From positions 28,417 through 92,416 of the forward strand of contig NZ_WHOL01000126.1 of NCBI RefSeq assembly GCF_009745975.1: DNA of 64,000 nucleotides. The letters are read 5' to 3'. The notes beneath the pieces are model-generated. The model had not been told where the DNA came from. It worked only from the letters and a program-made list of their open reading frames with translations, and did not search any database. This stretch comes from Actinokineospora pegani. GTDB lineage: Bacteria > Actinomycetota > Actinomycetes > Mycobacteriales > Pseudonocardiaceae. A program made the translations under genes and the position numbers. Shown here piece by piece: positions 27,975 to 35,312 of this stretch (positions are counted from its first letter, which is position 1; each line of letters begins with the position of its first letter).

Positions 27975-28637
27975 ATGGGAACGTTCGCGGTGTTCGGGGC
28001 CGGTGGGCGCGTGGGAAGCCGGATCGTGGCGGAGGCGGTGCGGCGGGGCCATGACGTGGTCGCCGTGCTGCGCTCCCCCGGTCAGGCGCCCGGTGCGCGG
28101 GCGGCGGTCGGCGACGTGACCGACGCGGGGTCGGTGGCGGCGGTGGCGCGCGGGTGCGACGCGGTGATCACCTCGGTCCACTCGGCCGACTTCGCGGACG
28201 GGTTCCACGCGCGGGCGGTGGCGGCGCTGGCCGAGGGGCTGGGGCGGGCGGGCGTGCGGCGGCTGGTGGTGGTCACCACGGGCAGCGTGCTGCCGGTCCC
28301 GCCGGGGGTGCCGTTCCACGACCTGGACTCGTTCCCCGCCGGGTACCGCGGTCTCAGCCGCGCCCGGGAGCACGAGCTGCGCTTGCTGGCGGGGACCGAC
28401 CTGGACTGGGTCGCCGTGGCGGGCCCGCCGTCCGTCCTCGCCGACGGCGACGCCACGGGCGACTACGCCGTGTCCACCGAGCTCGAGCCCTACGCCACCC
28501 CGGACGGCCTCTCCCACGACTTCCCCTGGCAGGGCCCACCCCTGCGCGCCGCCGACCTCGCCCACGCGGCCCTCGGCGAGGCCGAGGCCCCGCTCCACCG
28601 CCACGTCCTCGTCGGCGTCGCACCCCGCGATCCCTAG
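27975..28637 (+). CDS. NAD(P)-binding SDR-like (atypical) protein
   Basis: The 220-residue protein opens with a Rossmann dinucleotide motif, TFAVFGAGGRVGSRIVAEAV, and continues with DAVITSVHSADF and RLVVVTTGSVLPVPPG. It is an NmrA/YwnB-like atypical SDR lacking the YxxxK dyad. Such proteins act as redox sensors or reduce small quinones. It is followed directly by an HxlR regulator, a frequent partner of redox-responsive reductases. ATG 27975 follows GAGGGGGAGC. Its TAG stop is shared with the -10 box of the HxlR gene. Confidence 0.7.
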   Translation: MGTFAVFGAGGRVGSRIVAEAVRRGHDVVAVLRSPGQAPGARAAVGDVTDAGSVAAVARGCDAVITSVHSADFADGFHARAVAALAEGLGRAGVRRLVVVTTGSVLPVPPGVPFHDLDSFPAGYRGLSRAREHELRLLAGTDLDWVAVAGPPSVLADGDATGDYAVSTELEPYATPDGLSHDFPWQGPPLRAADLAHAALGEAEAPLHRHVLVGVAPRDP

Positions 28638-28646
28638 GATCGGGCT

Positions 28647-29033
28647 GTGGGCGAGGACTTCCGCTACGCCGAGCTGACCCCGGACACCTTCGCGGGCTGC
28701 GGCGCCGCGCCCTCGCCCATCCGCATCGGCGGCAAGTGGACTTCCCGGATCCTGGTCTGCCTCGACCGCGGGCCGCTGCGCTTCAGCCTGCTCCGCGTGC
28801 CGCTGCCGGAGGTCACGCCCAAGGTCCTCACCGAGTCGCTGCGGTCGATGCAGCGCAGCGGACTGATCACGCGCACCGACCACGGCGGGGTCCCGCCCCG
28901 GGTGGAGTACGCGTTGACCGACGTCGGCCGCGGCCTGCTGGAGTTCCAGTGGCAGGCGTGCGACTGGACCCGGGAGTTCGGTTCGCGGCTGGCCGACGCC
29001 CGGCGGGAGTGGGCGGGCCGCGACCCGGCATGA
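28647..29033 (+). CDS. HxlR-family transcriptional regulator
   Basis: This 128-residue winged-helix protein shows the family core: Cys at residue 18 (TFAGCGAAPSPIRIGGKWTS), RFSLLRVPLPEVTPKVLTES for the recognition helix, and SGLITRTDHGGVPPRVEYAL for the wing. HxlR proteins often sense electrophiles or oxidants through that N-terminal Cys. TAGGAT (28635-28640) lies 6 nt before the GTG and includes the stop codon of the upstream gene, so translation is probably leaderless. It likely controls the adjacent NAD(P)-binding gene. Confidence 0.85.
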   Translation: MGEDFRYAELTPDTFAGCGAAPSPIRIGGKWTSRILVCLDRGPLRFSLLRVPLPEVTPKVLTESLRSMQRSGLITRTDHGGVPPRVEYALTDVGRGLLEFQWQACDWTREFGSRLADARREWAGRDPA

Positions 29034-29040
29034 TGCCCGG

Positions 29041-29799
29041 GTGCCCAGAACCGTCACCGCCACCCGGTACGTGACCCCCCTGCGCGAGGGCGGGTCCCTG
29101 CCCGGTCTCGTCGAGGCCGACGACCTGGGCATGTACGTGGTCAAGTTCCGCGGCGCGGGCCAGGGCCCGCGGGCGCTGGCGGCGGAGTTGATCGTCGGGG
29201 AGCTGGCCAGGGCGCTCGGGTTCCGGGTGCCGGAGCTGGTCCTGGTCGAGCTGGACCCGGAGCTGGGGCGCACCGAGCCGGACGAGGAGGTGCAGGAGCT
29301 GCTGCGGGCCAGTGGCGGGCGCAACCTCGGTCTGGACTACCTGCCCGGCTCGTTCGACTACAACCCGCTCGTGCGCGACCCCGGGCCGGTCGAGGCCGCC
29401 CGGCTGCTGTGGTTCGACGCGCTGGTGCTCAACGTGGACCGGTCGTGGCGGAACCCGAACCTGCTGCTGTGGCACCGGGACATGTGGCTGATCGACCACG
29501 GGGCGAGCCTCTACTTCCACCACCGCTGGGGTCCCGGGTGGACGCCCGCGGCGAGCTACCGGTGGGAGCCCGCCGACCACGTGATGCTGCCCGTGGCCGG
29601 TCCGGTCGACAACCTCGCCGACCAGGTCCCGGCCAGCGCGGTGGACGCCGCCGTGGGCGCGGTGCCGGACGAGTGGTTGGTCGGCTACCCGACGCCGGAT
29701 GAGACACGGGGCGCGTACCGCGAGTTCTTCACCGCCCGCCTGGCCTCGGCCGGGGCGTGGACGGCAGACCTGGAGGCCGCCCGTGCCGCACGTGTTTGA
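29041..29799 (+). CDS. HipA-like kinase domain protein (HipA_2 type)
   Basis: The 252-residue protein has a truncated HipA-like kinase fold: MYVVKFRGAGQGPRALAAEL (ATP-binding Lys region), then LLWFDALVLNVDRSWRNPNL with the catalytic Asp/Asn and MWLIDHGASLYFHHRWGPG with the metal-binding Asp. It is shorter than toxin HipA and has no HipB antitoxin beside it, so a persister toxin role is doubtful. CATGAT lies 6 nt before GTG 29041, suggesting a leaderless start. It overlaps the DUF3037 gene by 17 nt; the two families are regularly found together. Confidence 0.75.
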   Translation: MPRTVTATRYVTPLREGGSLPGLVEADDLGMYVVKFRGAGQGPRALAAELIVGELARALGFRVPELVLVELDPELGRTEPDEEVQELLRASGGRNLGLDYLPGSFDYNPLVRDPGPVEAARLLWFDALVLNVDRSWRNPNLLLWHRDMWLIDHGASLYFHHRWGPGWTPAASYRWEPADHVMLPVAGPVDNLADQVPASAVDAAVGAVPDEWLVGYPTPDETRGAYREFFTARLASAGAWTADLEAARAARV

Positions 29800-30163
29800 G
29801 TACGCGCTGCTGCGCGCCGTGCCCCGGCAGGACCGCGGGGAGGCGCTCAACGTCGGGGTCCTGGTGCACTGCAAGGCGTTGGACTACATCGGCTGCCGCA
29901 CGCACGTGGACGGCGACCGCCTGCGGGCGCTGGACCCGGCCATCGACCTCGACGTGCTCGCGGACTTCCTGGACAGCCTGTCGGCGGCCTGCGCGGGCGA
30001 CCGGGGCCCGGTCACCCGCATCCCGCCCGGTCAGCGCTTCCGGTGGCTGACCGCCCCGCGCAGCACGCTGGTGCAGACCTCCCCCACCCACACCGGCCTC
30101 ACCGACGACCCCGAGGCCGAGCTGGCGCGCATGTACGAGCGCCTGGTCCTCCCCCTGCGCTGA
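29783..30163 (+). CDS. DUF3037 protein, partner of the HipA-like kinase
   Basis: The 126-residue protein starts MPHVFEYALLRAVPRQDRGE and continues EALNVGVLVHCKALDYIG, the DUF3037 signature. The C-terminal part is LARMYERLVLPLR. Its function is not known. Because it overlaps the kinase gene and is found with it across bacteria, it may be its substrate, inhibitor or co-factor. The GTG at 29783 lies inside the kinase gene with GGAGG at 29772-29776 as ribosome site. Confidence 0.75.
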   Translation: MPHVFEYALLRAVPRQDRGEALNVGVLVHCKALDYIGCRTHVDGDRLRALDPAIDLDVLADFLDSLSAACAGDRGPVTRIPPGQRFRWLTAPRSTLVQTSPTHTGLTDDPEAELARMYERLVLPLR

Positions 30164-30208
30164 GCTGATCAGCCCGCCCGTCCCGGCGCGGGACAGGTCA
30201 CACCCATT

Positions 30209-30254
30209 TTGGTTGCGTTCAACAACCAAGCGTCTTATGGTTGCACGTACCAAC
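30209..30254 (+). promoter_or_regulatory. Promoter of the MarR-MFS operon with two MarR-type operators
   Basis: A good promoter, TTGCGT (30213-30218), 17 nt, TATGGT (30236-30241), is overlapped by two similar inverted repeats. The first is TTGGTTG-N7-CAACCAA (30209-30229). The second is GGTTG-N7-CAAC (30239-30254). Their centres are 28 bp apart. Binding there would block RNA polymerase, giving autorepression by the MarR protein. Confidence 0.65.
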
Positions 30255-30270
30255 TTATTTGGGGGTCGAC

Positions 30271-30747
30271 ATGGTGGCGACGACAACGGCGTCCGAGCTG
30301 CTCGAGTCCCTGCGCGCGGTGCTCCGCGCCGGGCGGGCGGTGCGGCAGGCACGAGCCGACGACCTGCACACCGCGCCCGCGGCGCTGCTCGGCGTCCTCG
30401 ACCGCGGCGGCGCGCAGCGGATGGGCAGGCTCGCCGAGCACCTGGACGTGGACCCGTCGGTGGTCAGCAGGCAGGTGGCCGCGCTGATCCAGGCGGGCAT
30501 GGTGTCGCGGCGGCCGGACCCGGACGACGGGCGGGCGAGCCTGCTGGAGCTGACGCCGACCGGGGCGGACTGCCTCGTGCGGCACCGGGACCGGTGGGCG
30601 GCCTGGCTGGACCGGGTCGTCGCCGACTGGGCCGAGGCCGACGTGACCGCCCTGGCCGGGCTGCTGAACCGGCTGTCCGACGACGTGCGCGCGCACCTGT
30701 GCGCCCCCGAGAACGAGAAGGAGGAAGTCCTTGACCACGTCCGCTGA
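30271..30747 (+). CDS. MarR-family repressor of the adjacent efflux pump
   Basis: The 158-residue winged-helix regulator shows MGRLAEHLDVDPSVVSRQVA as the helix-turn-helix and AGMVSRRPDPDDGRASLLEL as the wing with its typical Asp-x-Arg. It ends in a dimerisation helix. The gene starts 5 nt after GGGGG at ATG 30271 and overlaps the MFS gene. The two operators in its promoter show likely autoregulation, relieved by a ligand that is probably also the pump's substrate. Confidence 0.9.
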   Translation: MVATTTASELLESLRAVLRAGRAVRQARADDLHTAPAALLGVLDRGGAQRMGRLAEHLDVDPSVVSRQVAALIQAGMVSRRPDPDDGRASLLELTPTGADCLVRHRDRWAAWLDRVVADWAEADVTALAGLLNRLSDDVRAHLCAPENEKEEVLDHVR

Positions 30748-32317
30748 GTCCGCGGGGCCGCTGACCGCCGAGGAGAGCGGCCGGATGGACCACCGCAGGG
30801 TGGTCGAGGCCCTGACCGGGCTGCTGCTCGCGATGTTCACCGCGTTCCTGTCCTCGACCATCGTGTCCAACGCGCTGCCGACGATCATCGGCGACCTGCG
30901 CGGCACGCAGAGCCAGTACACCTGGATCATCACCGCCACCCTGCTGGCCTCCACCGCGAGCACCCCGATCTGGGGCAAGCTCTCCGACCTGATCAGCAAG
31001 AAGCTGCTGGTGCAGGTCGCGATCGTGGTGTTCACCGCCGGGTCGGTGCTGGCCGGGCTGTCGCAGTCGGTCGAGACGCTGATCGCCTGGCGGGTGCTGC
31101 AGGGCCTGGGCCTGGGCGGCCTGCAGGCGCTGGTCGTCATCGTGATCGCCGCGATGATCAGCCCCCGCGAGCGCGGCCGCTACGCCGGCCCGATCGCCGG
31201 GGTCATGTCGGTGGCCACCGTGGCGGGCCCGCTGCTGGGCGGGCTCATCGTCGACACGCCCTGGCTGGGCTGGCGCTGGTGCTTCTTCGTCTGCGTGCCG
31301 CTGGCGGTCGTCTCACTGGCCGTGGTGCGCCGGACGCTGAACCTGCCCGCGGTGGCCAAGCGCGAGGTCACCGTCGACTACCTGGGCGCGGCGCTGCTGA
31401 CCGCCGGGGTGAGCGCGCTGCTGATCTGGGTGACGCTGGCGGGCAACCAGTTCGCCTGGGGCTCCACGACCTCGCTGACCCTGCTCGGGGCGGGCGTCGT
31501 GCTGCTGGCCGCGATGGTGTTCGTCGAGACCCGCGCCGCCGAGCCGATCATCCCGCTGCGCCTGTTCCGCGACCGCACCACCCTGCTGGCCACCATCGCC
31601 AGCATCGCCGTGGGCACCGCGCTGTTCGGCAGCGCGGTCTTCCTCGGCCAGTACTTCCAGATCGCCCGCGGCTACTCCCCCACCGCGGCGGGCCTGCTGA
31701 CGCTGCCGATGATCCTGGGCTCGCTGCTGTCCTCGACCGGCTCGGGCATCCTGATCACCCGCCTGGGCAAGTGGAAGGGCTTCCTGGTCGCCGGGTCGCT
31801 GCTGATGGTCGGCGGGTTCGGCCTGCTGGGCACCATCGACCACGCCACCGACATGGTCCTCATCGGGGTGTTCCTGTTCGTCCTGGGCACCGGCCTGGGC
31901 ATGACCATGCAGAACCTGGTCCTGGCCGTGCAGAACACCGTCGCGGCCACCGACCTGGGCGCCGCGAGCTCCACCGTGGGCTTCTTCCGCTCGCTGGGCG
32001 GCACGATCGGCGTCTCGGTGCTGGGCGCGGTCCTCGCCTCGCGGGTCACCACGCTGACCACCGAGGGCCTGACCGGCCTGGGCATCGCGGTCCCGGCGGG
32101 CGGCGCGGAGGCGGGCATCGGCAACCTGGCCCAGCTCCCCGCCCCCGTCGCCGAGGTCGTCCGCGCCGCCTACGGCGACGCCACCGCCACGATCCTGCTC
32201 GTCGCCGCCGCCCTGTCGGTCATCACGGTGGTGTCGATCGCGCTGATCGAGGAGAAGCCGCTGCTCACCTCCTCCGGCATGCAGCGCCAGGCGGAGGAGG
32301 ACAAGGTCGCCGCCTGA
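30731..32317 (+). CDS. DHA2 (14-TM) MFS drug exporter
   Basis: The 528-residue transporter has fourteen predicted membrane segments. Motif A is GKLSDLISKKLLVQ, motif C-like GPIAGVMSVATVAGPLLGG marks it as a drug:proton antiporter, and TIVSNALPTIIGDL is the DHA2 motif in helix 1. It starts with TTG 30731 inside the marR gene behind AAGGAGGAAG, so the two are coupled. Substrate unknown; the MarR partner suggests a phenolic or lipophilic toxic compound. Confidence 0.9.
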   Translation: MTTSAESAGPLTAEESGRMDHRRVVEALTGLLLAMFTAFLSSTIVSNALPTIIGDLRGTQSQYTWIITATLLASTASTPIWGKLSDLISKKLLVQVAIVVFTAGSVLAGLSQSVETLIAWRVLQGLGLGGLQALVVIVIAAMISPRERGRYAGPIAGVMSVATVAGPLLGGLIVDTPWLGWRWCFFVCVPLAVVSLAVVRRTLNLPAVAKREVTVDYLGAALLTAGVSALLIWVTLAGNQFAWGSTTSLTLLGAGVVLLAAMVFVETRAAEPIIPLRLFRDRTTLLATIASIAVGTALFGSAVFLGQYFQIARGYSPTAAGLLTLPMILGSLLSSTGSGILITRLGKWKGFLVAGSLLMVGGFGLLGTIDHATDMVLIGVFLFVLGTGLGMTMQNLVLAVQNTVAATDLGAASSTVGFFRSLGGTIGVSVLGAVLASRVTTLTTEGLTGLGIAVPAGGAEAGIGNLAQLPAPVAEVVRAAYGDATATILLVAAALSVITVVSIALIEEKPLLTSSGMQRQAEEDKVAA

Positions 32318-32333
32318 CCGCTGTGCGCGACCG

Positions 32334-32370
32334 CCCGCGCCGCCGGGTCCCGAGGGCCCGGCGGCGCGGG
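32334..32370 (+). terminator. Hairpin terminator after the MarR-MFS operon
   Basis: Perfect 14-bp arms CCCGCGCCGCCGGG (32334-32347) and CCCGGCGGCGCGGG (32357-32370) with a 9-nt loop, 16 nt past the stop codon. Confidence 0.8.
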
Positions 32371-32391
32371 CGTCTCTGGGAAGCTGACCGG

Positions 32392-32838
32392 GTGGACGAC
32401 CTGCGAGCGGCGGCGGAGATCTGGGCCCGCGCGACATCCCGGCGCGACGGCGAGCACGCGCCGGTCGACGAAGCGGCCCTGCGCGAGCGCCTCGCCCTCG
32501 ACGGCGCCGAGCTGATCCTGGCCGCGCGCGACGGCGAGGCGGTGGGATTCACCCTGCTCGCGCCGCACGAGCGGACGGTGGAGATCTACTACCTCGCGGT
32601 CGACCCCGACGCGTGGGGCAGCGGTGTGGCCGACGAGCTGCTGGCGAGCGCCGAGCGGCACGCCCTCGGGATCGGCCGGACGGCGTTGGAGCTGTGGGCG
32701 ATCCGGGACAACCACCGCGCGATCCGCTGCTACGAGCGGTCGGGGTGGACCGCCACTGATGAGCTCAAGAGCGACCACCCGCGGGGCCGGGTGGAACGCC
32801 GCTTCGTCAAGGAGATCGTCAGTCCCACCGCTGGATGA
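32392..32838 (+). CDS. GNAT-family N-acetyltransferase
   Basis: The 148-residue enzyme has the GNAT fold: ELILAARDGEAVGFTLLAPH, IYYLAVDPDAWGSGVADELL (acetyl-CoA-binding motif A, slightly degenerate) and ELWAIRDNHRAIRCYERSGW (motif B). Acceptor substrate unknown. GAAGCT lies 6 nt before GTG 32392, compatible with a leaderless start right after the terminator of the efflux operon. Its stop overlaps an ATG of a small ORF by 4 nt. Confidence 0.8.
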   Translation: MDDLRAAAEIWARATSRRDGEHAPVDEAALRERLALDGAELILAARDGEAVGFTLLAPHERTVEIYYLAVDPDAWGSGVADELLASAERHALGIGRTALELWAIRDNHRAIRCYERSGWTATDELKSDHPRGRVERRFVKEIVSPTAG

Positions 32839-32942
32839 CCGACAGCCCGCGGCCGGGGCTGGACGGCTGGACGGCGGACCGGCTGGAGTTCCAGCACGCC
32901 GCCCCGCGCGCGCCCGGCACCCCCGGGCCGCCCGACCTGTGA
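32835..32942 (+). CDS. 35-residue ORF coupled to the GNAT gene
   Basis: ATG 32835 overlaps the GNAT stop (ATGA) and opens MTDSPRPGLDGWTADRLEF, ending PGTPGPPDL at TGA 32940-32942. The overlap is typical of real coupled genes in this window, but the second half is Pro/Ala-rich and could be noise. No family recognised. Confidence 0.35.
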   Translation: MTDSPRPGLDGWTADRLEFQHAAPRAPGTPGPPDL

Positions 32943-33010
32943 GACTGTTCCCTTGCGACCTACCGCCGGGTAGGGTCTGCTCAGCCCAACGAGAAGAGGT
33001 GGAGTTCCCC

Positions 33011-33268
33011 ATGGCTCTGGTGTCGGCGAAGACCGCGGGATTGGCCCTGGCGGCGACGGGCGCGGCGCACTTCGTGGCCCCCAAGGCGTTCCTGGGGATC
33101 ACCAAGGCCGCCTTCCCCCAGGACACCGACCAGTGGGTGCTGCGCAACGGCGCCACCGAACTGGCCGTCGGCCTGGCCCTCAGCGCGGGCAAGACCCGCA
33201 AGCTGGGCGTGCTCGGCGCCCTGGGCTACCTCGGCTGGCTCGGCTTCAACGCCGCCAAGAACCGCTGA
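33011..33268 (+). CDS. Small DoxX-like membrane protein
   Basis: An 85-residue protein with one or two hydrophobic stretches (TAGLALAATGAAHFVAPKAF and ELAVGLALSAG plus GVLGALGYLGWLGF). The arrangement, with AAHFVAPKAFLGITKAAFP, resembles a half of the DoxX/DUF4345-type fold. Function unknown. ATG 33011 is preceded by AGAAGAGGTGGAG. A TAGGGT box at 32971-32976 could serve as -10. Confidence 0.6.
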   Translation: MALVSAKTAGLALAATGAAHFVAPKAFLGITKAAFPQDTDQWVLRNGATELAVGLALSAGKTRKLGVLGALGYLGWLGFNAAKNR

Positions 33269-33286
33269 CACCCGCCTGACGCGGGG

Positions 33287-33316
33287 CGCCGCGAACCGTC
33301 CTGCTCGGACGCGGCG
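33287..33316 (+). terminator. Weak hairpin after the small membrane protein
   Basis: CGCCGCG (33287-33293) pairs with CGCGGCG (33310-33316), 18 nt past the stop. Short stem with a 16-nt loop, so only a tentative call. Confidence 0.35.
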
Positions 33317-33407
33317 GCACCGGGTGGGGTTTGTCGAGGCGCCCGGCTGTCATGCGCCGGGGCGCGCACCAACTCGGGCAGCGGCAGGGCCTGCCCAGAA
33401 GCGCGAC

Positions 33408-33428
33408 GCGGCCCGGGAGCCGGGCCGC
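33408..33428 (-). terminator. Hairpin terminator after the CocE-type hydrolase
   Basis: GCGGCCCGG (33408-33416) and CCGGGCCGC (33420-33428) form a perfect 9-bp stem with a 3-nt loop, 32 nt beyond the hydrolase stop on the minus strand. Confidence 0.6.
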
Positions 33429-33459
33429 CCCGACGACCCGGCTCTCCACTGTGGAGCGG

Positions 33460-35043
33460 CTATCTCACGGGGATGTCGACCCAGGGCTGGGTCGAGGTGT
33501 TGCCCAGGGTCACCGCGCTGCCGGGCTTGTTGGCGTCGACGAACAGGGTGTCCTTGCCGTCGACGACGACGGCGAGCCTTCGGCCGGGTTCGACGTCGTA
33601 GGCGGTGGGCTGGAAGGTGAAGTCGGCCGTGCGGGGCTGACCCGCGGTGGCGCCCGCCCAGGTGTGCGGGGCGTAGCCGACGAGGCGGGCGTTGTTGAAG
33701 ACGTCGACGTCGAGGATGTAGGCGATGAGGGTGCCCCGCGCCGTCGACGGGGTGTAGGGCAGGTGGAGCTTGCTGACGCCGCGGATCCTCATGCGGGTCT
33801 TGGCAGGCTGCCCGGTCCAGACGCCCGCGACCTCGCGGTTGATGTTCGCCACGGGGAAGGGGCTGGGTTCGAGCAGGAGGGTGTTGAGGGTCTGGGTGAC
33901 CATCGCGTCGCCGCCGGAGACCGAGCTGTCGGTGTCGGTGTCGATGGTGCGCGCCCAGGTCGGCACCTCGGTCGAGGGGGTCAGCGCGTCCTCGGTCAGG
34001 TGCAGGCGCCGCGGCGCGGCGAAGGCCTCGGCGCTGGCGGAGTACGTCTCGAACGGGCGGCCCACCGGGCGCGGCTTGTACCGCAGGTTCGGCTCGCCCG
34101 CGATCGAGGTGTCGGTGCCGCCGACGAAGGCGTCGAACCAGCGGTAGACCGGGTCGAGCACGCCGTTGGGCAGGCCCATCAGCGCCGGGATCTCCGGGCC
34201 CGCGTGGTCGCCGGGGCGCAGTTCCACGCGCTTGGGCCCCTGGTAGGCGTTGTAGAAGTCCAGCATCGGGCCGGGCGGGAACGCCGTCTCGCCCCAGGCC
34301 TGCTCGATCAGGATGGCGGGCTTGTTGGCGTTGAGCCCGTCGAGGTGGGTCTTCGGTGAGCGCTCCAGCGCCCACTCGTGCAGCGCCTGGTAGTCGGCGT
34401 CGGACAGGTCGGGGTCGTAGACCTGGCCCAGGCGCAGGTCGGACTCGGCGCTGAGGCGGCCCTTCTCCTTGCCGGTCGTGTGCAGCAGCTCGCCCGCCGA
34501 GAGGCTGCGCACCTTGTCGCGGGCGAAGGACTCGGGCAGGTCGTACCAGCCGCTGAGCGCGGCGACGGCCTTGATCCGGCTGTCCTTGGCCGCGGCGATG
34601 AGGCTGATCCCGGCGCCGTAGGACAGGCCGTAGGCGCCGATCCGGGCCGGGTCGGAGTCGGTGTTGGCCAGTCCCCAGTCGATCACCTCGGAGAAGTCGC
34701 GCACGTCGCGCGGACCGGCCACCCCGACCTCGCCGCCGGAGTTCATGAACCCGCGGGCGACGTAGCTGACGACGGTGTAGCCCTTGCTCGCCAGGGTCAC
34801 CGCGGGCAGCACGTTCTGCGTCCAGTCCATCGTCCACGGGCTGGCGAACACGGCCAGCGGGTGCGGGCCCGCACCCCAGGGCTCGAGGACCAGCGCCTCC
34901 AACCCCACCCCGTCGTCGGCCTGGACCATCACGATCTCGCTGGTGAACCCGAACGCCTGCGCCGACCCGCCGGTCGGCACGACGAACGCCAGTCCGGCGA
35001 CCGCTGCCACGGCGACCGCGACCCGCGCTGTCCGCCCCCGCAT
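33460..35043 (-). CDS. Secreted CocE/NonD-type hydrolase (X-Pro dipeptidyl-peptidase S15 family)
   Basis: The 527-residue protein starts with a signal peptide, MRGRTARVAVAVAAVAGLAF, cleaved near GGSAQA. The alpha/beta hydrolase domain has the nucleophile elbow RIGAYGLSYGAGISLIAAA. The C-terminal half from about 380 is the beta jelly-roll of the X-Pro peptidase family (AKTRMRIRGVSKLHLPYTPS, TFQPTAYDVEPGRRLAVVVD). Family members cleave X-Pro peptides, cocaine-type esters or acylated compounds; the exact substrate is not clear. ATG 35043 follows GGAGG directly. The gene is divergent from ilvE. Confidence 0.8.
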   Translation of the reverse strand: MRGRTARVAVAVAAVAGLAFVVPTGGSAQAFGFTSEIVMVQADDGVGLEALVLEPWGAGPHPLAVFASPWTMDWTQNVLPAVTLASKGYTVVSYVARGFMNSGGEVGVAGPRDVRDFSEVIDWGLANTDSDPARIGAYGLSYGAGISLIAAAKDSRIKAVAALSGWYDLPESFARDKVRSLSAGELLHTTGKEKGRLSAESDLRLGQVYDPDLSDADYQALHEWALERSPKTHLDGLNANKPAILIEQAWGETAFPPGPMLDFYNAYQGPKRVELRPGDHAGPEIPALMGLPNGVLDPVYRWFDAFVGGTDTSIAGEPNLRYKPRPVGRPFETYSASAEAFAAPRRLHLTEDALTPSTEVPTWARTIDTDTDSSVSGGDAMVTQTLNTLLLEPSPFPVANINREVAGVWTGQPAKTRMRIRGVSKLHLPYTPSTARGTLIAYILDVDVFNNARLVGYAPHTWAGATAGQPRTADFTFQPTAYDVEPGRRLAVVVDGKDTLFVDANKPGSAVTLGNTSTQPWVDIPVR

Positions 35044-35240
35044 GAGACCTCCACAGCATGTTGGAATATCGATGTTATCTGAATATTGGCGCAATCCTAA
35101 CTGTGGTCGGACGCGAAACCGAGAGGTAATTCCACTCCGGTCTGACACACGATCCCCGGCAAAGCCGCACCTCGGTGACACATCCGCGTCGAGGCGACGA
35201 GCCCACCGCGGCCGCGGCCGAGCCCCCGGCGCACCCCCTT

Positions 35241-35254
35241 TTTATCTTGATAAA
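35241..35254. promoter_or_regulatory. AT-rich 14-bp palindrome between the hydrolase gene and ilvE
   Basis: TTTATCTTGATAAA is a palindrome (6-bp arms, 2-nt centre) in an otherwise GC-rich 269-bp divergent spacer, 58 nt before ilvE. It looks like a repressor operator; the protein is unknown. Confidence 0.4.
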
Positions 35255-35312
35255 GGATAGAAGATGGTTAACTCCGGGTGGCCGGGTGGCGGCGGCCGGC
35301 TAGAATCCAGCC

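Noticed and set aside
29041..29799. HipAB toxin-antitoxin module
   Set aside because: The kinase is short and there is no HipB-type helix-turn-helix gene; DUF3037 is not an antitoxin family I know.
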